Positions 61,801 through 64,000 of a stretch of DNA of 64,000 bases are shown here, piece by piece. Below the pieces are notes generated by a model, which saw nothing but the letters and a program-made list of their open reading frames with translations, was not told the origin of the DNA and did no database searches. Position 1 is the first letter of the stretch. Every line of letters starts with the position of its first letter. This stretch comes from Sclerodactyla briareus. Lineage: Eukaryota; Echinodermata; Holothuroidea; Dendrochirotida; Sclerodactylidae. The stretch spans positions 310,001 through 374,000 of the forward strand of contig JAODTK010000333.1 of assembly GCA_026419785.1 (NCBI GenBank), in the 5' to 3' direction. Made by a program: the position numbers and the translations under genes.

Positions 61801-62446
61801 TTGACCTAAGTGACTTTGAATGACAGCTTAGTAACATTAAATGACTTGGGGCCCTTCCCTACTGTAAAATTCATTGGGATTATAGTATTAAAACCATCTC
61901 CACCAAGTTTCGTCCAAATCCAACAAACTTCAAAAAAATCACAGGACGAAATTATGCAAATAGACAACTTAATTAGCATATAGCATGCCGGGAATCTGAT
62001 CAATTCGTGTACTCTTATAGTGGTTATATACCCTGAACGGCGCACCCAAGCATCTACCGATCAAGGGATCTTGTACACCAAGCTCCAGGCCAATTTTCAT
62101 TACATATGCAAATTTTAATTCATGCAAATGAGAATGGTCGTTTGGGCCGAACAGTGGGGCAATCGGCAAACTCGTCACGCAACCTCCACAAGAAGGTACC
62201 AAGCATGATGGCTTCCACGGTAAGGAGGAGATCTAACCGCACATACGACAGAAAGAACGGACAGACAGGGGGACACGACAGACTAGGACAGACACACAAC
62301 AAAAGGACCACTATGTCTCTCCTTGAACAAAGTTCAGGGAGACAAAAACCAAACCCAATATCAAAGATGACTACTCAACCATCTGTCTGCGGTAAAGCAG
62401 ACGGTGTGTCAGACTTCCTGGTTCTGATTGTTACTGCGGCGTCTCC
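52740..62446 (-). CDS. RPS24: Small ribosomal subunit protein eS24 (RPS24), partial at the 5' end
   Basis: RPS24 is a core protein of the small ribosomal subunit needed for 18S rRNA maturation. Three coding exons are readable on the minus strand: 62380-62446, about 55532-55746 and 52740-52883. Together they give about 140 codons, close to the usual 130-135. Diagnostic text includes [24 protein letters not shown] and [19 protein letters not shown]. Intron positions agree with animal RPS24: one right after the start codon, one after the residues that end LLQRKQM in human, and one after the LAR residues. The exon with the ATG is not found and probably lies beyond 64000. Conserved introns argue against a processed copy. 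Indels in the two upstream exons are likely sequence errors, or mark a decayed duplicate. Confidence 0.9.
53577..55450. mobile_element. Possible hAT-like element relic with GC-rich ends
   Basis: The left end AGGGCTGGAATTAACCGACG with GGCACCGGCGGCCATGG faces an inverted right side with CCAATGGCCGTAGCCCT. CTCTC flanks both sides (53572-53576 and after 55450). The ends share AGGGCT and GGCC/GGTGCC words but only short identity, so this is tentative. The LINE fragment would then be an internal insertion. Confidence 0.25.
54415..54945 (-). mobile_element. LINE reverse-transcriptase fragment in an RPS24 intron
   Basis: Minus-strand frames read [15 protein letters not shown] (about 54870-54820), then text around 54640-54690 recalling GTVLGPLLF and [19 protein letters not shown] follows at about 54610-54570, then [10 protein letters not shown] and [11 protein letters not shown]. 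The order and spacing are those of a non-LTR reverse transcriptase. It is truncated at both ends and frameshifted. It has the same orientation as the gene. Confidence 0.8.
55532..55746 (-). CDS. RPS24: RPS24 central exon, with indels
   Basis: The acceptor TTTCTCAG precedes GTTGGCGATGTT. Family text appears in shifting frames: a VGDVL start, then GKATVSKTE, then [23 protein letters not shown] and [10 protein letters not shown]. The length of about 215 nt agrees with 210 nt in human. About five 1-2 base indels relative to the family break the frame. The 3' boundary is uncertain: CCAGGTGGTAAGG offers GTAAGG two bases too far for the expected frame, probably another indel. Confidence 0.85.
55795..56240 (+). 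repeat. Truncated H2-family 3' segment
   Basis: CATTATGCAAATTAGACACC, CCAAGTTTTGTGGAA, CTGAAAATCTGATCAGTTCA and AATCTAATCAGATCTTGTAC match the region just before the terminal hairpins of the two larger H2 copies. The microsatellite and hairpin are absent. Confidence 0.65.
56972..62348 (+). mobile_element. Hairpin-ended repeat family H2, copy 2, with a 590-bp higher-order repeat
   Basis: The 5' end CAAGGCGATCGCCCCAGTG matches copy 1. A unit of about 590 bp recurs: ACATGCAGGT anchors lie at 58781, 59374, 59970 and 61714, and the last gap becomes about 576 once the inserted TIR element is removed. Each unit is built of four blocks of about 140-150 bp, the first two clearly homologous. The copy ends in a (GACA)-rich microsatellite (about 62245-62300) and the hairpin GTCTCTCC...GGGAGAC at 62315-62343, then AAAAA. 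It is antisense to RPS24. The 5' part to about 57850 is unassigned. Class: HINE/pearl-like, inferred. Confidence 0.65.
60339..61504. mobile_element. DNA transposon with TA target duplication, nonautonomous
   Basis: The ends are inverted: CCGTATTCATTCCG at 60339-60352 and CGGAATGAATACGG at 61491-61504. TA flanks both sides (60337-60338 and 61505-61506), and removing the 1166-bp element restores the H2 unit (GCATTAAATTAA). TA duplication points to the Tc1/mariner/pogo group. Open frames inside (such as 60706-61002) show no DDE transposase motif, so it is probably nonautonomous. Confidence 0.85.
62380..62446 (-). CDS. RPS24: RPS24 exon 2, coding start region
   Basis: The acceptor CCTTTAG precedes GGAGACGCC. 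The frame reads [11 protein letters not shown], then, after a frame change at [21 protein letters not shown] before ATG|GTTGAG. Human has 66 nt here and this has 67, consistent with loss of two bases from a 69-nt exon. The preceding exon would supply only the start codon. Confidence 0.85.
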
Positions 62447-63059
62447 CTAAAGGAAGAAAGAAAAGAACAATGTAAATCTACACAATACAGAGATATAGAG
62501 AAATGGCAAATTGAAAATGTTGGGAAATGTTCAGTGATGCATTGTGGATAGGGGAAACCATTAGTATCAGCTATACATGGAGGGAAAGGAATTAGTGAAA
62601 ACTGAAGAAGGATTGGGAATTTAAATGTAAATACAACAGGAAATTAGTAGACAAGGTTGCGAATCAGATAAAAAGCTGATAGATGATGGGTATCATCAAA
62701 CAGAAAGTTCACCAACTCTGATCTAAGGTAGCACTGAATCTGTACAAATCCTGTGAGTGGGACAGGGGGATCTTAGCTGGAGCCAGGGGCAGTTGGGACC
62801 CGGAGCAGCGGGTTTGGTGCCCATCGAGCTGTGAAACTGTCTAATACATATTCGCAAATTACAATTACTCCTCTCCTCTCAAAAATGGAGCCTAGTCCCA
62901 TTTTCACTGAAATCCCGCGTAGTGATTCCACATCTGGATTAGGTGTACAGCTGGGAACCATTTACTGAAGAAAGACATTGAGTATTAGGAAGCAGAGGAG
63001 AACTAGAATGTTGCAGGGGGTAAACCCGCCCATGTGATATCCCACTTTTGAGAAATCAT
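62447..63059 (-). other. Probable RPS24 first intron, unassigned
   Basis: No good start-codon exon (ATG followed by GTRAGT on the minus strand) was found here or up to 64000. Confidence 0.5.
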
Positions 63060-63757
63060 TGGGAAGAAGTATCTTTCTACATCCATAAAAGACCCCCATT
63101 TTTGGTCAGAACCAGACACACTTCATCAACAAGTTTGTTGTAATCCATGGGGTTAATAGGCACAGAATTATGCAAATTTTTTGACACATGATGGCTTTGA
63201 AATGATTCTAACTTTGTGATGGAACAAATGTAGCCCCCAGTCACCCCAAGTTCGTTCAAATTGACAAAGTTGGAAAATCGCATAAATTTTGCAAATTTAC
63301 CTTTGATGACCTGAAAGACCTCTCCCATGTTTCGGGGATCAACTATACTCCCTACCCACCCCAAGTTCAGTCAAATCCGACTCACTGAAAATTTAGCGAA
63401 AAAAATTATGCAAATTAGCGGACCCCCCAGCTTGCAACGGGAACTCTCCGAGATTCACTAGGGAGGAAAGTGTACCCAAGTTTCAGATCAATCGGATGAT
63501 AAAGCATGAAACAGTTCTTGCGCTAACGGGGAAAATCTCCAAATCATGGAAATTATGCAATTAGAGGACCCCGTTCATGGGCGACGCCCCACTTCGAATC
63601 ATCCGAGATTCATCAGTGACATGTGTGCAAAGTTTCGGCTCAAACGGCGGACAAAGTGTTGGAGAGTTTATGCGCTAACAAGAAACGCGGCGGACGAGGC
63701 GGGAGACGGCGAAGCCGAAACCATAATATCCCCGAAGTGGGAATAATGACAACCAGA
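63060..63757 (+). mobile_element. Hairpin-ended repeat family H3
   Basis: Blocks with TCCGAGATTCA ... GTTTC ... GCGCTAAC recur at about 63446 and 63601, 155 bp apart. Earlier blocks with CACCCCAAGTTC and ATTATGCAAATTAG lie at about 63240 and 63357. The copy ends with a CGGCGG-rich stretch (about 63687-63715) and TATCCCCGAAGTGGGAATA at 63727-63745, a hairpin, then ACAACCAGAAAGACAAAAA. An inverted partial copy is at 42895-43080. Confidence 0.6.
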
Positions 63758-64000
63758 AAGACAAAAAGGCTTAGTGATTCCTTGGACTCTTTCTGACAAC
63801 CTATAGCCAGACCTCAAGGACAAATGGGAGATTGTGTACCAGCTCATGGTGGGAAAAAACTAACGTTCTGACAAATCTTGATAAGATCGCTACACACTAA
63901 TTTCAAGGACTTCAGACCGGACCTCTGGTGACCTCTGACCTGCCCAAAAACAAATAGGGTCCTGTACTTCATCATGGGGAACACAATACCAAGTATGAGA
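63758..64000 (+). mobile_element. Hairpin-ended repeat family H4, runs off the window
   Basis: GGCTTAGTGATTCCTTGGAC and CTTTCTGACAACCTATAG match 8345 onward, followed by TGACCTCTGACCT and the GGGGAACACAATACCAAG anchor at the edge. It starts directly after the H3 hairpin end. Confidence 0.65.

Larger units (their letters stand above)
55747..62379 (-). other. RPS24 intron between readable exons 2 and 3
   Basis: About 6.6 kb, mostly repeat: a truncated H2-like copy at 55795-56240, unassigned sequence to 56971, and H2 copy 2 to 62348, which ends 26 bases from the splice donor GTTGAG (62374-62379). Confidence 0.8.

Noticed and set aside
62773-62961. Exon-like frame upstream of RPS24 exon 2
   Set aside because: The possible donor after ATG is GTTCCC, not a credible splice site, and the text does not match the RPS24 start or any family I recognise.

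Overview
This is nuclear DNA from an animal, most likely a marine invertebrate. The evidence is spliced coding exons with GT-AG introns, tRNA-derived SINEs, several non-LTR retrotransposon fragments, DIRS-type and Gypsy-type fossils, many minisatellites, and dispersed AGGTCA-rich repeats. Some of these repeats resemble the pearl/HINE elements known from bivalves and other marine animals. The phylum cannot be fixed from the sequence alone. Repeat copies and some coding exons carry many 1-2 base indels, so the assembly may be unpolished. Broken frames should be judged with that in mind.

Gene content is sparse. The one securely named host gene is ribosomal protein S24 (RPS24) on the minus strand, in three recognisable coding exons (62380-62446, about 55532-55746, 52740-52883). 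Introns fall at positions known from animal RPS24 genes, and the exon carrying the start codon probably lies beyond 64000. Four weaker minus-strand exon candidates have good splice sites (2630-2747, 4408-4508, 11062-11156, about 22631-22830). The 4408 and 11062 exons share splice-site context, phase and a common 12-base core, as duplicated or mutually exclusive exons would. An open frame at 48983-49381 has weak ZP-N-like features.

Layout: 0.5-2.1 kb holds an 86-bp minisatellite with alternating variants. 2.6-13.9 kb holds candidate exons, a SINE (6.8-7.1 kb) and a long array of a hairpin-ended repeat (7.5-11 kb). 13.97-16.57 kb is a second hairpin-ended family. 17.3-18.0 and 19.6-22.05 kb are 78-bp and 73-bp arrays, the latter with an inserted SINE. 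23.8-25.4 kb is a third hairpin family. 25.4-28.9 kb is mostly unrecognised. 29.1-32.1 and 34.9-36.5 kb are LINE remains. 37.2-42.1 kb holds a DIRS-like fossil interrupted by a 195-bp satellite. 42-45.6 kb holds GC-rich inverted clusters, microsatellites and a LINE fragment. 45.6-47.5 kb holds inverted hairpin-family repeats and a Gypsy fossil, followed by clusters of palindromes. 49.7-51.0 kb holds two more minisatellites, then a small MITE. 52.7-62.4 kb is the RPS24 locus, whose introns hold a LINE fragment, a possible hAT-like relic and a 5.4-kb hairpin-ended element with a TA-flanked DNA transposon inside it. 62.4-64 kb has two further hairpin-family copies.

The most striking pattern is that four repeat families with unrelated sequences share one architecture: tandem monomers of about 145-160 bp (in two families grouped into dimers or tetramers), then usually a microsatellite, then a short terminal hairpin usually followed by an A-run. 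This matches pearl/HINE (Helentron-associated) elements and may be a coexisting set of such families.
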